A DNA stretch of 64,000 nucleotides from Streptomyces sp. WM4235 (GTDB taxonomy: Bacteria > Actinomycetota > Actinomycetes > Streptomycetales > Streptomycetaceae). How positions within the stretch are numbered: the first letter of the stretch is position 1; each line of letters begins with the position of its first letter. The notes beneath the pieces are model-generated. The model searched no databases, had not been told where the DNA came from, and saw nothing but the letters and a program-made list of their open reading frames with translations. Below are positions 51,201-59,594 of this stretch, piece by piece. Both the position numbers and the translations under genes were made by a program. The DNA lies in contig NZ_LGDE01000112.1 in NCBI RefSeq assembly GCF_001279725.1, forward strand, positions 1 through 64,000. The letters are read 5' to 3'.

Positions 51201-52740
51201 GTTCCACGGCCTCGCCGCGGACCCGCTCGCTCTCGGCGGTCGCCCCGCCGCGCAGCTCGTCCGCGTCCGACTTGGCCTTGCCCAGCAGCTCCTCGGCGGT
51301 CCTGGCCGCCTCCTCGATCTGCTGGACCGCCTCGCGGCGGGCCTCGCCGCGGATCCGCTCGCCCTCGGCGACGGCCTCCGCGCGCAACTGCTCGGCCTCG
51401 CCGCGCAGCCTGCGGGCGTCCGCCTGGAGTTCGACCGTACGGGCCCGGTACTCCTCGGTGTCGTCCTTCGCGGCGCCCTTGAGCTCGTCGGCCGTTGCCG
51501 CGGCCTGCACGCGCAGCCGGTCGGCCTCGGACTCCGCCTCGCGGCGGATCCGCTCGGCCTCCTCGGACGCGGCGCGGGTGGTGGCCCGGGCGTCCTCCGA
51601 GGCCTTGTTCAGTACTTCCTCGGCCGTGCGGGCGGCCTTCGCCAGCTGCGCCGCCGTGTCCTCGGCGGCGGCGGCGCGGGCCTGCTCCCCGGCCTCGGCG
51701 CGCAGCCGCTCCATGTCGGCGCGGGCGTCGGCCAGCAGCTGTTCGGCCTCGCCCTTGAGGACCTCGGCCTCCTTGGTGGCCTCGCCGACCAGCCGTGCGA
51801 CCTGCTCCTTCGCGGTGCGGGTGCGCTGCTCGTTGACGGACTCCGCCGAGGCGAGCTGCCGCGCGGCGCTCTCCTTGGCCTCCGCGAGCAGGGTCTCCGC
51901 CTCGGCGCGCGCGGTGCGCAACGCGGAGTCGGCCTCCTGGACCCGGGACTCCGCGACGCGGCCGAGGTCCATGGTCTGCTGCCGGGTCTGCTCGGCCTCG
52001 GCGGAGGTGGTGCTCCGCAGCCGTTCGGCGTGCTCGGTGGCCTCCTGCGCCTGCGAGGAGGCGGCGGTCAGCAGCCGCTCGGCCTCCTTGCGGGCCCGCA
52101 GCAGGGTGCTCTCGGCCTCGGTACGGGCGGCCTCGGAGTCGGCGGTGAGCCGGCGTCGGGCCTCCTCGGCGAGCCGGGCGGCCTCGGCGCGGGCGGCGTT
52201 CAGCGCCTGCTCGGCCTCGGCGCGGGACTCCTCCATGAGCCGGCGCGCCTGGGACTCGGTACGGGCGCGCAGCTGCTCGGCCCAGGCGACGTTCTCGTTG
52301 ACGTGCGCCTCGACGGTCTGGCGGCGCTCGTTCAGCTCCTGGTCCAGGCGCTGGCGGCGGTTGACGGCCTCGCTGTGCAGCTCGGCCTGGAGGCGGGCCT
52401 GGTGTTCGGCGTGCTCCTGGAGGATCCGCTGGGTCTGGGCCCGGGCGTCGCGCAGCTCGCGTTCGGCGTCGGAGCGCATCTGGTCGGCCTGGATCTGGGC
52501 ATTGCGGAGCAGCTGCTCCGCCTGGTAGCCCATGTCCGCGCCGTCGTAGGCGGGGCGGGACGCGAGATTGCGGCGTACCTCATGGAGCTTGGCGCGCAGC
52601 ACCTCGACCTGGTAGCCCAGGTCCTCGGCGTGCTGGACGGCCTTCCCGCGCTCCTTCTTCAGCCGCTCCATCTCGGCTTCGAAGCGCGAGAGATGGTCGA
52701 CCTCGGCCTGGTGGCTCTCCTGGCTTTCGTAGCCCCGCAC
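48205..52740 (-). CDS. scy: Polar-growth scaffold Scy (coiled coil)
   Basis: Organises the hyphal tip complex with DivIVA and FilP and helps place ParA. 1511 residues, longer than the about 1326 known for S. coelicolor. N-terminus VRGYESQESHQAEVDHLSRF with heptads, then a very long coiled coil. Between 49752 and about 48835 six segments of exactly 51 residues (153 bp) recur, starting RLITEAAAEADKLTEET or RLIGEAAAETERMTVET. These are the 51-residue, 11-residue-based repeats known for Scy. GTG at 52740 matches the family start; ATG-like start at 52782 is alternative. C-terminus ends with a disordered Gly/Ser/Lys tail. filP follows after 194 bp. Confidence 0.93.
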   Translation of the reverse strand: MRGYESQESHQAEVDHLSRFEAEMERLKKERGKAVQHAEDLGYQVEVLRAKLHEVRRNLASRPAYDGADMGYQAEQLLRNAQIQADQMRSDAERELRDARAQTQRILQEHAEHQARLQAELHSEAVNRRQRLDQELNERRQTVEAHVNENVAWAEQLRARTESQARRLMEESRAEAEQALNAARAEAARLAEEARRRLTADSEAARTEAESTLLRARKEAERLLTAASSQAQEATEHAERLRSTTSAEAEQTRQQTMDLGRVAESRVQEADSALRTARAEAETLLAEAKESAARQLASAESVNEQRTRTAKEQVARLVGEATKEAEVLKGEAEQLLADARADMERLRAEAGEQARAAAAEDTAAQLAKAARTAEEVLNKASEDARATTRAASEEAERIRREAESEADRLRVQAAATADELKGAAKDDTEEYRARTVELQADARRLRGEAEQLRAEAVAEGERIRGEARREAVQQIEEAARTAEELLGKAKSDADELRGGATAESERVRGEAVERAGTLRRQAEETLERTRAEAERLRAEAEEEAESVRAEADAAARARREETEQALSAKRAEADEELVRLHTDAENRLTNAEQTLRDARTSAENIRRETTEESDRLRAEAAERIRTLQAQSEAEADQLRTDAAEDAGQVRAEAEQVAVRLRGEAESEAERVRTEAQETADRLRAEAKAAAERVAAEAAEALAAAQEEAARRRRESEETLASARTDAENERAQAREQSEELLAQARKRSEEAQAEAVWLTEEAERRASEVVSAAETTAQQVRDAVAGLHEQAEEEIVGLRSAAEHSAERTRNEAEEEAGRVRADAHAERERASEDATRLRNEARVETDAAKALAERTVGDAIAESEQLRTDTAEYAQRLRTEATDALAAAERDAARTRADARDDANRIRGEAAESLDASRAEGTRIVDEATRLAELHTEETRAANAATIEEAGEQAARLTSEAEAAADATRAEAAGTLDEARSEANRLRSEAAEQADRLITEAAAEADKLTEETLAANAATVGEAATEAERLRTEAARTLDDARAEGARLIGEAAAETERMTVETRAANDLTVGEAAEEAERLRTEAARILDESREEGGRIIGEATAEAERVTEAANETLASAERDSERMLDEAREEANKRRSEAAEQADRLITEAAAEADKLTEETRKDNERTVGEAAAEAERLRTEAAEALSSAQEHATRTRSEAERVKAEAATEAERTRAEARTESERLLDEAREEANKRRSEAAEQVDRLITESSAEAERLTTDAQQQALAATTAAEEQADAMVDAARKEAARITSEATVEGNSTVEKARTDANELLVGARTDAAAIRERAEELRGRVASEVEELHERARRESAEQMKSAGERVDKLVRAATEQSVEADKKAKDLVSEASSEAGKVRIAAVRKAEALLKEAEQKKAEVTREAESTLAEAKAEAERLVDEGRRELEVLVRRREDIQAEISRVQDVLEALESFEAPSGGGKPTVGGQGAGGVKAGAAAGSTRSSGKSSEN
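48835..49752 (-). repeat. Six tandem 153-bp (51-residue) units in scy
   Basis: Unit starts at 49752, 49599, 49446, 49293, 49140 and 48987; the first and sixth starts are 765 bp apart, exactly five units. Units share TVGEAAAEAERLRTEAA and LDEAREEANKRRSEAAEQ motifs to differing degree. Confidence 0.85.
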
Positions 52741-53277
52741 AGCGCGGTCCCATCCGTCCCCTGGTCGCAAGCTCACTCCCAATTGAGCATCGCTCGCCCG
52801 CTGAACGACGCCCCCGGGGAATGGTGTCAGATACCGGGGCAGGGGTTACAGGCCCCGACCCCGTCTCCGCACCGAACCCCGGCCGAGCCATGGCCACTCT
52901 ACCGGCCGGAGAAACGGGACATCAGTGCGCTTGGGTGCGCATCGCCTGGTTGGGAGCCCGAAGAACGCCTGTCAGCAGGGGTGGAGCGGGGTGTACCCGT
53001 GGGTACGAACAGATCTTCAGACAAGCCGACCGGCGACGGTCGGAGTCGATCACGGGCGGCGGCGGGCGCCGGTCCGCCGCCCGCGGGGACGGGTGCCGCG
53101 TTCGCGCACGCGCACGGAACCCGGGCCGGTGTCCGAACCCGCCGGCACCCTTCACCGGCCCCTCCGGCAGCGGAAACAGCCGTTCCGGAACCATGTCGCG
53201 CGCCGGCCGGCGTGACGCAACGCAAACTCCCGCGCGAGGCGTCACGACCGGTCGTTCGACGACACGCGCCACGCGCC
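52741..53277. other. 537-bp gap between scy and mce
   Basis: I see no gene. Open frames on either strand are Arg/Pro/Gly-rich, without ribosome binding sites, and change with the base composition. The part near 52760-52830 is moderately AT-richer and should hold the scy promoter (minus strand). No clear terminator or repeat stands out. Confidence 0.6.
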
Positions 53278-53718
53278 TCAGTGCCCTTCCGTCGCCTCCG
53301 GGGCGGAGGTGACCAGTTCGGTCAGGACCCCGTGGCAGTCCTTCGGGTGCAGGAAGGTGATCCGGGACCCCATGGAGCCGATGCGCGGCTGGTCGTACAG
53401 GACGCGGACGCCCTTGCCGCGGATGGCCTCGGCGTCGCCGTCGACGTCCTCGGTCCCGAAGGCGATGTGATGGACGCCCTCCCCGTTCTTGGCGAGCCAC
53501 TTGCCGACCGCGGAGTCCTCCCTGGTGGGCTCCAGGAGCTGGAGGTAGGAGGCACCCCCGTCGGAGGTCTCGTTGATCTTGAGCATGGCCTCGCGGACGC
53601 CCTGCTCCTCGTTGACCTCGGAGTGGAACACCTCGAATCCGTACGTGGCACGGTAGAACTCGACAGTCTTGTCGAGGTCGAAGCAGGCGATCCCGATGTG
53701 GTCGATTCTTGTCAGCAT
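53278..53718 (-). CDS. mce: Methylmalonyl-CoA epimerase
   Basis: Converts (2S)- to (2R)-methylmalonyl-CoA, linking propionyl-CoA carboxylase and mutase. 146 residues, vicinal oxygen chelate fold: metal His in [39 protein letters not shown], the second His in [14 protein letters not shown], and [15 protein letters not shown] at the end. ATG at 53718; a longer frame to 53829 is not conserved. Divergent from the thiolase gene across 146 bp. Confidence 0.95.
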   Translation of the reverse strand: MLTRIDHIGIACFDLDKTVEFYRATYGFEVFHSEVNEEQGVREAMLKINETSDGGASYLQLLEPTREDSAVGKWLAKNGEGVHHIAFGTEDVDGDAEAIRGKGVRVLYDQPRIGSMGSRITFLHPKDCHGVLTELVTSAPEATEGH

Positions 53719-53864
53719 GGGACCAGTGCACAGCTCGGGAGGGGCGTCACGCAACGTGCCAGCGATCACACCGACTGGCCGGTGACGGCGCGGGTACTGC
53801 TCAGTACATTCAGGTAAACCCTCGTTCACTCCTCAGCTTCCCCGCTGAAAGGGGATCCGCCATC

Positions 53865-55073
53865 ATGTCCGGAACGAACAACACCACTTCGGTGATCGTC
53901 GCTGGGGCCCGCACGCCCATGGGGCGTCTGCTGGGCTCGCTGAAGTCCTTCTCGGGTGCCGACCTCGGCGGCTTCGCGATCAAGTCCGCGCTGGAGCGGG
54001 CCGGGATCTCCGGCGACCAGGTCCAGTACGTGATCATGGGCCAGGTGCTCCAGGCCGGCGCGGGCCAGATTCCCGCCCGACAGGCCGCCGTCAAGGGCGG
54101 GATCCCCATGAACGTCCCCGCGCTCACCATCAACAAGGTGTGCCTGTCCGGCCTCGACGCCATCGCGCTCGCGGACCAGCTCATCCGCGCCGGGGAGTTC
54201 GACATCGTGGTCGCGGGCGGCCAGGAGTCCATGACCAACGCCCCGCACCTGCTGCCGAAGTCCCGCGAGGGCTTCAAGTACGGCGCCATCGAGATGCTCG
54301 ACGCGATGGCCTACGACGGCCTCACCGACGCCTTCGAGAACATCGCGATGGGCGAGTCCACCGAGAAGCACAACACCCGCCTGGGCATCGAGCGCGCCCC
54401 GCAGGACGCGTTCGCCGCCTCCTCGCACCAGCGGGCCGCCGCCGCGCAGAAGAACGGCGTCTTCGAGGCCGAGATCACCCCGGTCGAGATCCCGCAGCGC
54501 AAGGGCGACCCGGTGGTCTTCTCGCAGGACGAGGGCATTCGCGCCGAGACCACGGTCGAGTCCCTCGGCAAGCTGCGCCCCGCCTTCGCCAAGGACGGCA
54601 CCATCACCGCCGGCACCTCCTCGCAGATCAGCGACGGCGCCGCCGCCGTGGTCGTGATGAGCAAGGCCAAGGCGGAGGAGCTCGGCCTGGAGTGGATCGC
54701 CGAGATCGGCGCGCACGGCAACGTGGCGGGACCCGACAACTCGCTCCAGTCGCAGCCGTCGAACGCCATCCTGCACGCCCTGAAGAAGGAGGGGCTGGAG
54801 GTCTCCGACCTGGACCTCATCGAGATCAACGAGGCCTTCGCGGCGGTCGCCGTGCAGTCAATGAAGGACCTCGGCGTGACCCCGGAAAAGGTGAACGTCA
54901 ACGGCGGCGCCATCGCCCTGGGGCACCCGATCGGCATGTCCGGCGCCCGGGTCGTGCTGCACCTGGCCCTGGAGCTGGCCCGGCGCGGCGGCGGTGTCGG
55001 CGCGGCGGCCCTGTGTGGCGGCGGCGGCCAGGGCGATGCCCTGATCGTGCGCGTGCCCGGCGCGAAGGCGTAG
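53865..55073 (+). CDS. Acetyl-CoA C-acetyltransferase (thiolase)
   Basis: Condenses two acetyl-CoA to acetoacetyl-CoA or the reverse. 402 residues. The nucleophilic Cys is in [18 protein letters not shown] (about residue 90), the active-site His in [17 protein letters not shown], and the second Cys in [15 protein letters not shown] at 53865 after AAAGGGGA; the longer frame from 53709 overlaps mce promoter DNA. Followed by meaB after 11 bp. Confidence 0.95.
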   Translation: MSGTNNTTSVIVAGARTPMGRLLGSLKSFSGADLGGFAIKSALERAGISGDQVQYVIMGQVLQAGAGQIPARQAAVKGGIPMNVPALTINKVCLSGLDAIALADQLIRAGEFDIVVAGGQESMTNAPHLLPKSREGFKYGAIEMLDAMAYDGLTDAFENIAMGESTEKHNTRLGIERAPQDAFAASSHQRAAAAQKNGVFEAEITPVEIPQRKGDPVVFSQDEGIRAETTVESLGKLRPAFAKDGTITAGTSSQISDGAAAVVVMSKAKAEELGLEWIAEIGAHGNVAGPDNSLQSQPSNAILHALKKEGLEVSDLDLIEINEAFAAVAVQSMKDLGVTPEKVNVNGGAIALGHPIGMSGARVVLHLALELARRGGGVGAAALCGGGGQGDALIVRVPGAKA

Positions 55074-55084
55074 GTGTCACGAGG

Positions 55085-56065
55085 ATGACGACGGTGGACG
55101 TCCCCACACTGGTGGCCCAGGCCCGAGAAGGCCGACCCCGGGCCGTGGCCCGGCTGATCTCACTGGTCGAGGGGGCGTCCCCGCACCTGCGCGAGGTGAT
55201 GGCCGCCCTGGCCCCGCTCACCGGCGGGGCGTACGTGGTGGGGCTCACCGGCTCCCCGGGCGTGGGCAAGTCCACGTCCACCTCGGCGCTCGTCTCGGCG
55301 TACCGCAAGGCCGGCAAGCGCGTCGGCGTGCTCGCCGTGGACCCGTCCTCGCCCTTCAGCGGGGGCGCGCTGCTCGGCGACCGGGTGCGCATGTCGGACC
55401 ACGCCTCCGACCCGGGGGTCTACATCCGCTCCATGGCCACCCGCGGCCACCTGGGCGGGCTCGCCTGGGCGGCGCCGCAGGCGATCCGCGTGCTGGACGC
55501 GGCCGGGTGCGAGGTGATCCTGGTCGAGACGGTCGGGGTCGGGCAGTCGGAGGTGGAGATCGCCTCGCAGGCAGACACCTCGGTGGTGCTGCTGGCGCCC
55601 GGGATGGGTGACGGGATCCAGGCCGCGAAGGCGGGCATCCTGGAGATCGGCGACGTGTACGTGGTCAACAAGGCCGACCGGGACGGCGCGGACGCGACCG
55701 CCCGGGAGCTGAACCACATGCTCAGCCTGGGGGAGTCCCGGGGCAAGGGCGACTGGCGGCCGCCGATCGTCAAGACGGTCGCCGCGCGGGGTCAGGGCAT
55801 CGACGAGTTGGTCGAGGCATTGGAGAAGCACCGGGCCTGGATGGACGAGCGCGGTGTGCTGGCCGAGCGTCGCACGGCCCGTGCCGCCCGTGAGGTGGAG
55901 ACCATCGCCGTGACGGCCCTGCGTGCCCGAATGGCGGATCTGCGCGGGGACGCGCGCCTGGACGCGCTCGCGGCCCGGGTCGCCGTGGGGGAGCTGGACC
56001 CGTACGCGGCCTCGGACGCCCTGCTGGCGACGCTGACCGATGCGGACTCCCAAGGGCGAACCTAA
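55085..56065 (+). CDS. meaB: Methylmalonyl-CoA mutase-associated GTPase MeaB
   Basis: G-protein chaperone that protects and loads adenosylcobalamin into methylmalonyl-CoA mutase. 326 residues. P-loop GLTGSPGVGKSTSTSALVSA, switch region DPSSPFSGGALLGDRVRM, VETVGVGQSEVEIA (G3 region), NKADRDGADA (G4) and the C-terminal dimer helix. ATG at 55085 directly after the thiolase stop with CACGAGG as ribosome binding site; a longer upstream frame belongs to a shadow of the thiolase gene. The mutase is not in this window. Confidence 0.95.
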   Translation: MTTVDVPTLVAQAREGRPRAVARLISLVEGASPHLREVMAALAPLTGGAYVVGLTGSPGVGKSTSTSALVSAYRKAGKRVGVLAVDPSSPFSGGALLGDRVRMSDHASDPGVYIRSMATRGHLGGLAWAAPQAIRVLDAAGCEVILVETVGVGQSEVEIASQADTSVVLLAPGMGDGIQAAKAGILEIGDVYVVNKADRDGADATARELNHMLSLGESRGKGDWRPPIVKTVAARGQGIDELVEALEKHRAWMDERGVLAERRTARAAREVETIAVTALRARMADLRGDARLDALAARVAVGELDPYAASDALLATLTDADSQGRT

Positions 56066-56117
56066 ACTGGCAATCGCCCGGAATGGCCCGAAGGATCCCC
56101 TGTAAGGGAGTGGTGTC

Positions 56118-56192
56118 ATGGCGAAGCGCGGAAACAAGAAGCGAGCCCGCAGGAAGAAGAAGGCGAACCACGGCAAGCGTCCCAACGCCTGA
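56118..56192 (+). CDS. 50S ribosomal protein bL37
   Basis: A 24-residue very basic protein, MAKRGNKKRARRKKKANHGK followed by RPNA and TGA at 56190-56192. Same length and pattern as the actinobacterial ribosomal protein bL37 seen in mycobacterial ribosome structures. ATG at 56118 behind AAGGGAG (8 nt), and it is followed by a strong terminator. Below usual gene-finding size limits, so often missed in annotations. Confidence 0.88.
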   Translation: MAKRGNKKRARRKKKANHGKRPNA

Positions 56193-56211
56193 CCGCGCAC
56201 AACACGAAGAG

Positions 56212-56239
56212 GGCCGCGCCCCCGAGCCGGGGCGCGGCC
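56212..56239 (+). terminator. Terminator after bL37
   Basis: GGCCGCGCCCC (56212-56222) pairs perfectly with GGGGCGCGGCC (56229-56239), loop of 6 nt, followed by TTCGTC. Only 20 bp beyond the bL37 stop. Confidence 0.85.
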
Positions 56240-56267
56240 TTCGTCGCGTCGGTGCGAAAGCGACGAC

Positions 56268-56831
56268 CTAGTTGTTGTCGTCGTTGTCGTCGTTCGAGTC
56301 CGACGAGGACGCGGTGGCCTTCCCCGACGTGGGGTCGACGTGGACGTGCTTGGTCTTGCCGTCGCTCGACTTGACCTCGATGTCCCAGTAGGTGCTGCCG
56401 TTGTCGTCGTCGTCATCCCAGTCGACGGACCAGACCTTGGCACCCTTGTTGGCGGCGAGGGCCGCCGCCATCGCCTTCTTGGCGTTGACCTTGGCGGCGA
56501 TCAGGGGTGCGTACTGGGCGGCGTTGTCGTTGTCCGTGTCGCGGGTGGTGGCCTTGCCGGCGCTGTCGACCTCGACCTCGGTGTTCTTGCCGTTCTTGGC
56601 GACCACGTTGACGTGCCAGACGGTGCCGTCCTTGTCGAGGGACTCGACGACACCCGGGTGGTGCTTGAGGGCCGCGTCGCTCGCGCTCTCTGCGGTCACG
56701 TCGGCGCGGGCGGCGGTGGCCGTGGTCGTGGTCCCGGCCGTGGCGCCGGTGGCGGCGACGGCCGCCGCGGTCGGGCCGCCGACCGTGAGGACGGCGGCCG
56801 CGGCCGCGGAGATGATCACGTTGCGCTTCAT
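56268..56831 (-). CDS. Secreted PepSY-domain protein
   Basis: 187 residues. Signal peptide (MKRNVIISAAAAAVLTVGGP to about AVAA), then two PepSY-like units: SASDAALKHHPGVVESLDKD with VWHVNVVAKNGKNTEVEVD, and KKAMAAALAANKGAKVWSVD with YWDIEVKSSDGKTKHVHVD. The C-terminus is Asp/Asn-rich (DSNDDNDDNN). PepSY domains often inhibit or bind extracellular peptidases or metals. ATG start, own upstream gap; ends near the bL37 terminator. Confidence 0.85.
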   Translation of the reverse strand: MKRNVIISAAAAAVLTVGGPTAAAVAATGATAGTTTTATAARADVTAESASDAALKHHPGVVESLDKDGTVWHVNVVAKNGKNTEVEVDSAGKATTRDTDNDNAAQYAPLIAAKVNAKKAMAAALAANKGAKVWSVDWDDDDDNGSTYWDIEVKSSDGKTKHVHVDPTSGKATASSSDSNDDNDDNN

Positions 56832-56943
56832 GGGCAGTACCTCCTCGGGCCGGCCCGGGCGCCTACGGTTGCTCGGCGGGCGGACCGGCGGGCGATATCG
56901 ACCATTCTGCGATCGATCGCCGGATCCGGCGCGGGGAGGGGCG

Positions 56944-57429
56944 TCAGCCCTTGCCGCGGTTGTCCCGCAGGTGCTCCGCCACGGGGCGCAGGGACTCGCG
57001 CAGGGCGGCCAGGGCGGCCGGCGGCAGCAGGTCGATGAAGTGCTGGCGCACGGAAGCCACGTGGTGCGGGGCGACCTTGCGCATGGTCTCCATGCCCTCG
57101 TCCGTGAGGACCGCGAAGAGGCCGCGGCGGTCGGACTCGCAGTTCACCCGGCGGACCAGCCCGGCCGCCTCCATTCGGGTGATCTGGTGGGAGAGCCGGC
57201 TCTTGGACTGCAGGGTCGCCGTCGCGAGGTCGCTCATCCGCATCCGGTGACCCTCCGACTCCGAGAGGTTCACGAGGATCTCGTAGTCGTTGTTGGTGAG
57301 GCCGAAGGGCTGGAGATCCTTTTCCAGCTGGTGCATGAGCAGCCTGCTGACGTCCAGGTGGGTGCGCCAGGCGCACTGTTCGGCGTCGGTCAGCCAGCGC
57401 GTGGCCGTCTCGGTCTCCATGGTCTCCAT
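56944..57429 (-). CDS. MarR-family transcriptional regulator (distal to AIM24 genes)
   Basis: 161 residues, winged helix: LMHQLEKDLQPFGLTNNDYE, MSDLATATLQSKSRLSHQIT (recognition helix), GLVRRVNCESDRRGLFAVLT (wing). ATG start. It follows the third AIM24 gene (57491) by 61 bp on the same strand, so it might be co-transcribed. The AT-rich gap at 57435-57480 contains an imperfect palindrome TTGAATTGCGTACAA that might be its own site. Ligand unknown. Confidence 0.9.
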   Translation of the reverse strand: METMETETATRWLTDAEQCAWRTHLDVSRLLMHQLEKDLQPFGLTNNDYEILVNLSESEGHRMRMSDLATATLQSKSRLSHQITRMEAAGLVRRVNCESDRRGLFAVLTDEGMETMRKVAPHHVASVRQHFIDLLPPAALAALRESLRPVAEHLRDNRGKG

Positions 57430-57490
57430 GACTGAACTCTACCTAAAAAGTTGAATTGCGTACAAAAATAGGACGATCACAGATGCGAGA

Positions 57491-58309
57491 TCACAGGCCG
57501 AAGCGCCGCTGTAGATCACCCAGCTGTCCGGGCATCCGCGGCACGCCGATCTGACCGAGCGGCCCCTGACCGGCCCCGGGAACGCCCTGCGCGTTGCCCG
57601 TCGCCGCGCCGGCGCCGACCGCGCCGACCGCCTGCTCCGCCATCAGCATCTCCGACGACTGGAGCAGCACCGTGCCCGCCCCCACGAACTCGAACTGGTG
57701 CTCCTCGCCCGAGGAGCCGCCGATGCCCGTCAGCGAACGCAGGCCGCCGATCACGCCCGACATGTAGCCGTGGTCGTAGTGGTGGCAGGGAGAGGGGCAG
57801 TCCGCCCAGCCCACCAGTGCCTGCGGGTCCACGCGCAGGGGAGGCTCCATGAACACGACCGGTCCGTTGGACGCGGCCACGAACTTCCCGGTGCCGATCA
57901 GCGTCAGGAACCCCGGCACGATCGACTGCTTCAGCGCCAGCGTCGGCTGGTACGCCAGCAGGTTGCCCGACCGGATCGTCAGGTTGCCCTTGTCCAGGTC
58001 GTACGAGTTCACGTCGAAGGCCCGGTCGGCCAGCAGCATCTTGCCCTGCCCCTCGGCCACCACCCAGTCGGCGGCGTGCAGGGGCGAGTGGAAACTCGTG
58101 CGCAGCAGCCGGTCGAAGCGGCCGTTGCCGATGCCGTTGAACTCGATGCTCCCGTAGTACGAGATCATCTTGCCCTTCTGCAGGAACCACTGGCTCCCCT
58201 TGAGCTCCACGCAGAAGGTGTACGCGTTGACGTTGTCGTCGGAGGGCAGCGTGTACGGGTCGAAGACCGTCGGACCTCCCGGTCCGCCGGGCACGGGGCC
58301 AAAGTTCAC
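57491..58309 (-). CDS. AIM24-family protein 3 (with Cys/His cluster)
   Basis: 272 residues. AIM24-like beta-helix fold: YTFCVELKGSQWFLQKGKMI, MLLADRAFDVNSYDLDKGNL, TLIGTGKFVAASNGPVVFME, LRVDPQALVGWADC. Unlike its two neighbours it has a Cys/His cluster CPSPCHHYDHGY (Cys171, Cys175, His176, His177, Asp179, His180), which could bind metal, and an Ala/Gly/Gln-rich tail of about 50 residues. GTG start overlaps the previous gene by 4 bp. Function unknown; AIM24 proteins are linked to mitochondrial inner-membrane organisation in yeast. Confidence 0.85.
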   Translation of the reverse strand: MNFGPVPGGPGGPTVFDPYTLPSDDNVNAYTFCVELKGSQWFLQKGKMISYYGSIEFNGIGNGRFDRLLRTSFHSPLHAADWVVAEGQGKMLLADRAFDVNSYDLDKGNLTIRSGNLLAYQPTLALKQSIVPGFLTLIGTGKFVAASNGPVVFMEPPLRVDPQALVGWADCPSPCHHYDHGYMSGVIGGLRSLTGIGGSSGEEHQFEFVGAGTVLLQSSEMLMAEQAVGAVGAGAATGNAQGVPGAGQGPLGQIGVPRMPGQLGDLQRRFGL

Positions 58310-58956
58310 AGCTTCTCCTCCGAGGCCTGTACGTACACCGCGCCCTGGCCCGACAGCTCCAACTGGAACGCCTCGCCCGAGCCGCGCCCCACCATGTCGC
58401 GCCAGCCGAGCGCCGTGGAGAGCTTGTTCCTGACGTCCCCGTGGTGGGCCACGTACGCCTGCGGGTCGACGTGCACCGGCCGGTTCGGGGTGATGGGCAG
58501 TTCGACGACCCCGCCGTGGGCCATCACGGCGACGGAGCCGTGCCCCTTGAGGGTGGTGGTGAACAGGCCCTGGCCGGAGACCTGGCCGCGGACCATGCCC
58601 ATGACGCCGCCCTGCGAGCCCATGAACATCGTGCCCTGCTGGAGGGTGCCGTCGAAGGCGAGCAACCGGTCCGCCTCCACGTACAGGGTCTCGCCCGACA
58701 GGTTGATCACCTGGATGTGGTGGCCGCCGTGGCCGAACATCACGGTGCCACTGCCCTCGACCGACATCAGCGGCGTCTGTTCGTTCGCCACCCGGCGGCC
58801 GATCATGCCCATGACCCCGCCCTGACCACCGGTCAGGCTCGGGGTGAAGGAGACCTCGCCCCGGTAGGCGAGCATCGCGCCGCGCTGGCTGTACATCTTC
58901 TGCCCGGGGACGACCTGCGCCTCGACCATCTTGGAGTTGATCTCGCGGAACGGCAT
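58306..58956 (-). CDS. AIM24-family protein 2
   Basis: 216 residues. MPFREINSKMVEAQVVPGQK start; GGQGGVMGMIGRRVANEQTP; ETLYVEADRLLAFDGTLQQG; VHVDPQAYVAHHGDVRNKLS; GSGEAFQLELSGQGAVYVQA. The internal repeats GGQGGVMGMI and GSQGGVMGMV suggest a duplicated half. ATG shares 1 bp with the stop of the upstream AIM24 gene (TGATG). Role unknown. Confidence 0.88.
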   Translation of the reverse strand: MPFREINSKMVEAQVVPGQKMYSQRGAMLAYRGEVSFTPSLTGGQGGVMGMIGRRVANEQTPLMSVEGSGTVMFGHGGHHIQVINLSGETLYVEADRLLAFDGTLQQGTMFMGSQGGVMGMVRGQVSGQGLFTTTLKGHGSVAVMAHGGVVELPITPNRPVHVDPQAYVAHHGDVRNKLSTALGWRDMVGRGSGEAFQLELSGQGAVYVQASEEKL

Positions 58957-59594
58957 CAGACGTCGCCCCCGATGGTGTTGCGCTCGCTGGGCTGCACGTA
59001 GACCAGGCCCTCGCCCTCGAAGCGGATCTGGAACGCCTCGCCCGAGCCCTCGCCGATCAGCGTGCGGAAGTTCACGCCCGACTGGAAGGACTGCCGCAGG
59101 TCCCCCGTGTGCGCGACGTACGCGCCCGGATCGACCGACAGCGGGTACTGGGCGCTGACGCGCAACACCACCGCCGGACCGTCCGACATGATCGCGGCCT
59201 GGCCGGAGCCCTCCACGGTCGTGGTGAACAGGCCGTTGCCCGTCGTCGCCCCGCGCAGGCCGGTGAAGGTCGTGCCGGTGCGCAGGCCGGCGTCGGTGCA
59301 CAGCAGGTTGCCGGCCTCCACGTGCAGCTTCTCGCCGCGCAGGCTGACCAGATTGATCTCGCTCGCGCGGTCGGCGAAGAAGCAGGTGCCCTGCCCCTGG
59401 ACCTCCATCACCGTCATCTGTTCGCCGGTCAGCCGGCGGGTCACCATCCCGCGGAGACCTTCGCCACCGCCGGACATCTTCTTGAAGGCCATCTGGCCGT
59501 CGTACGCGACCATGGAGCCGTTTTTCGCTTTGACGGCGTCCCCGGTCAGGTCGACGGCGAGCACCTTGCTGCCTTGGAGTCGGAACTGAGCCAC
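58956..59594 (-). CDS. AIM24-family protein 1
   Basis: 212 residues. MAQFRLQGSKVLAVDLTGDA start; KKMSGGGEGLRGMVTRRLTG; GTCFFADRASEINLVSLRGE; LSVDPGAYVAHTGDLRQSFQ; EGSGEAFQIRFEGEGLVYVQ. First gene of the three-gene run; divergent from the DUF3817 gene at 59745. About one third of positions look shared with AIM24 protein 2, so they are paralogues rather than recent copies. Confidence 0.88.
   Translation of the reverse strand: MAQFRLQGSKVLAVDLTGDAVKAKNGSMVAYDGQMAFKKMSGGGEGLRGMVTRRLTGEQMTVMEVQGQGTCFFADRASEINLVSLRGEKLHVEAGNLLCTDAGLRTGTTFTGLRGATTGNGLFTTTVEGSGQAAIMSDGPAVVLRVSAQYPLSVDPGAYVAHTGDLRQSFQSGVNFRTLIGEGSGEAFQIRFEGEGLVYVQPSERNTIGGDV

Noticed and set aside
48371..53817. Very long open frames on the plus strand across scy (1385 and 1707 codons)
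   Set aside because: They are antisense shadows: the Glu/Ala/Arg-rich coiled coil on the minus strand leaves few stops in other frames. They have no ribosome binding site and no family features, while scy matches Scy proteins and has 51-residue repeats.
54140..55084. N-terminal extension of meaB into the thiolase gene
   Set aside because: It is Arg-rich and overlaps the thiolase coding sequence; the meaB family starts at the ATG at 55085.
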